Of a DNA stretch of 64,000 nucleotides, positions 63,845 through 64,000 are shown piece by piece. A model generated the notes under the pieces. It was not told the origin of the DNA and made no database searches. It saw only the letters and a program-made list of their open reading frames with translations. The stretch's first letter is position 1. Every line of letters begins with the position of its first letter. Made by a program: the position numbers and the translations under genes. Source of the stretch: Campylobacteraceae bacterium (lineage in GTDB: Bacteria > Campylobacterota > Campylobacteria > Campylobacterales > Arcobacteraceae); assembly GCA_013373175.1 (NCBI GenBank), contig JABXII010000008.1:1-64000 (forward strand), read 5' to 3'.

Positions 63845-64000
63845 TTAAAAACTTTCCCAATCATCGTTATCATTATTTGCTTTGATAACTCCTTCTTTTG
63901 TTTTATGTTGTGACTTTTCTTTAATCTCTTCTTTTATTGAGGTATTATCTTTTTCTTTTTTTTCACTTTTTTTTGCGACAACAGAGTCCTTTCCTTTAAA
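63845..64000 (-). CDS. C-terminal end of a chemoreceptor with WESF tether (partial)
   Basis: 52 codons are open from the right edge to a TAA at 63847-63845. The peptide begins FKGKDSVVAKK, matching the end of the signalling domain of the receptor at 19743 (FEGKDN), continues as a charged linker and ends in NDDWESF. The start and sensor domain lie outside the window. Confidence 0.75.
   Translation of the reverse strand, partial: FKGKDSVVAKKSEKKEKDNTSIKEEIKEKSQHKTKEGVIKANNDNDDWESF

Noticed and set aside
1-64000. CRISPR arrays, insertion sequences, prophage or rRNA
   Set aside because: No spaced identical repeats, transposase or integrase genes, or rRNA-like sequence were seen; the only arrays are in-frame protein repeats.

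Overview
The window is very AT-rich, gene-dense and almost free of gaps: no stretch above about 210 bases lacks a gene. It looks like chromosome of a free-living, motile member of the Campylobacterota, most likely the Arcobacter group. The grounds are the formate dehydrogenase gene order (TorD-like, small Tat protein, selenocysteine FdhA, FdhB, FdhC, FdhD), the aroB / mscS-like / mtaB / FtsH-like run known from Campylobacter and Helicobacter, histidine kinases with an HQWRQPL box, many chemoreceptors, and codon use. The genus is inferred, not proven.

Layout. 1-4.9 kb: the end of a surface or secretion operon (coiled-coil repeat protein, LapD-like degenerate GGDEF/EAL protein, lipoprotein, Sel1-repeat protein). 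4.9-9.9 kb: tRNA-Glu, a chemoreceptor, a kinase/regulator pair and a DsbA-like protein. 10-16.5 kb: aroB, an MscS-family channel, mtaB, a peptidase-dead FtsH-like AAA protein, a BioV-like esterase and mog. 16.5-22.2 kb: a split Aer-like PAS + soluble receptor pair, an SLC13 carrier and a Cache chemoreceptor.

22-48 kb is a selenium/tungsten/formate island. It holds selB, selA, tRNA-Sec, a selD that itself contains an in-frame UGA, and a divergent ABC transporter probably for a selenium oxyanion. A four-gene sensor operon (binding protein, kinase, regulator, Panacea-like protein) follows. Then come a polyferredoxin, a TorD-like chaperone, a small Tat protein, fdhA with selenocysteine at codon 187, fdhB, fdhC and fdhD. 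The island ends with an unknown two-repeat Cys protein, a ModE-like regulator, a cysteine desulfurase-like protein, moeA, tupABC and a second ModE-like regulator. Together these supply selenium, tungsten or molybdenum, cofactor and sulfur for one respiratory formate dehydrogenase.

48-59 kb: an HMGL-type aldolase, a second PAS + soluble receptor pair, mutS2, a small MscS channel, an unknown exported protein, a giant AsmA/DUF748 protein and dapE. 59-62 kb: the most novel gene, a 924-residue protein combining a phosphoribosyltransferase-like N-terminus, a STAND-type P-loop NTPase and near-identical TPR repeats, an architecture typical of predicted bacterial immunity or conflict proteins. 62-64 kb: a GNAT acetyltransferase, an AhpD-like protein divergent from a TetR regulator with two clear operators, and the C-terminus of another chemoreceptor.
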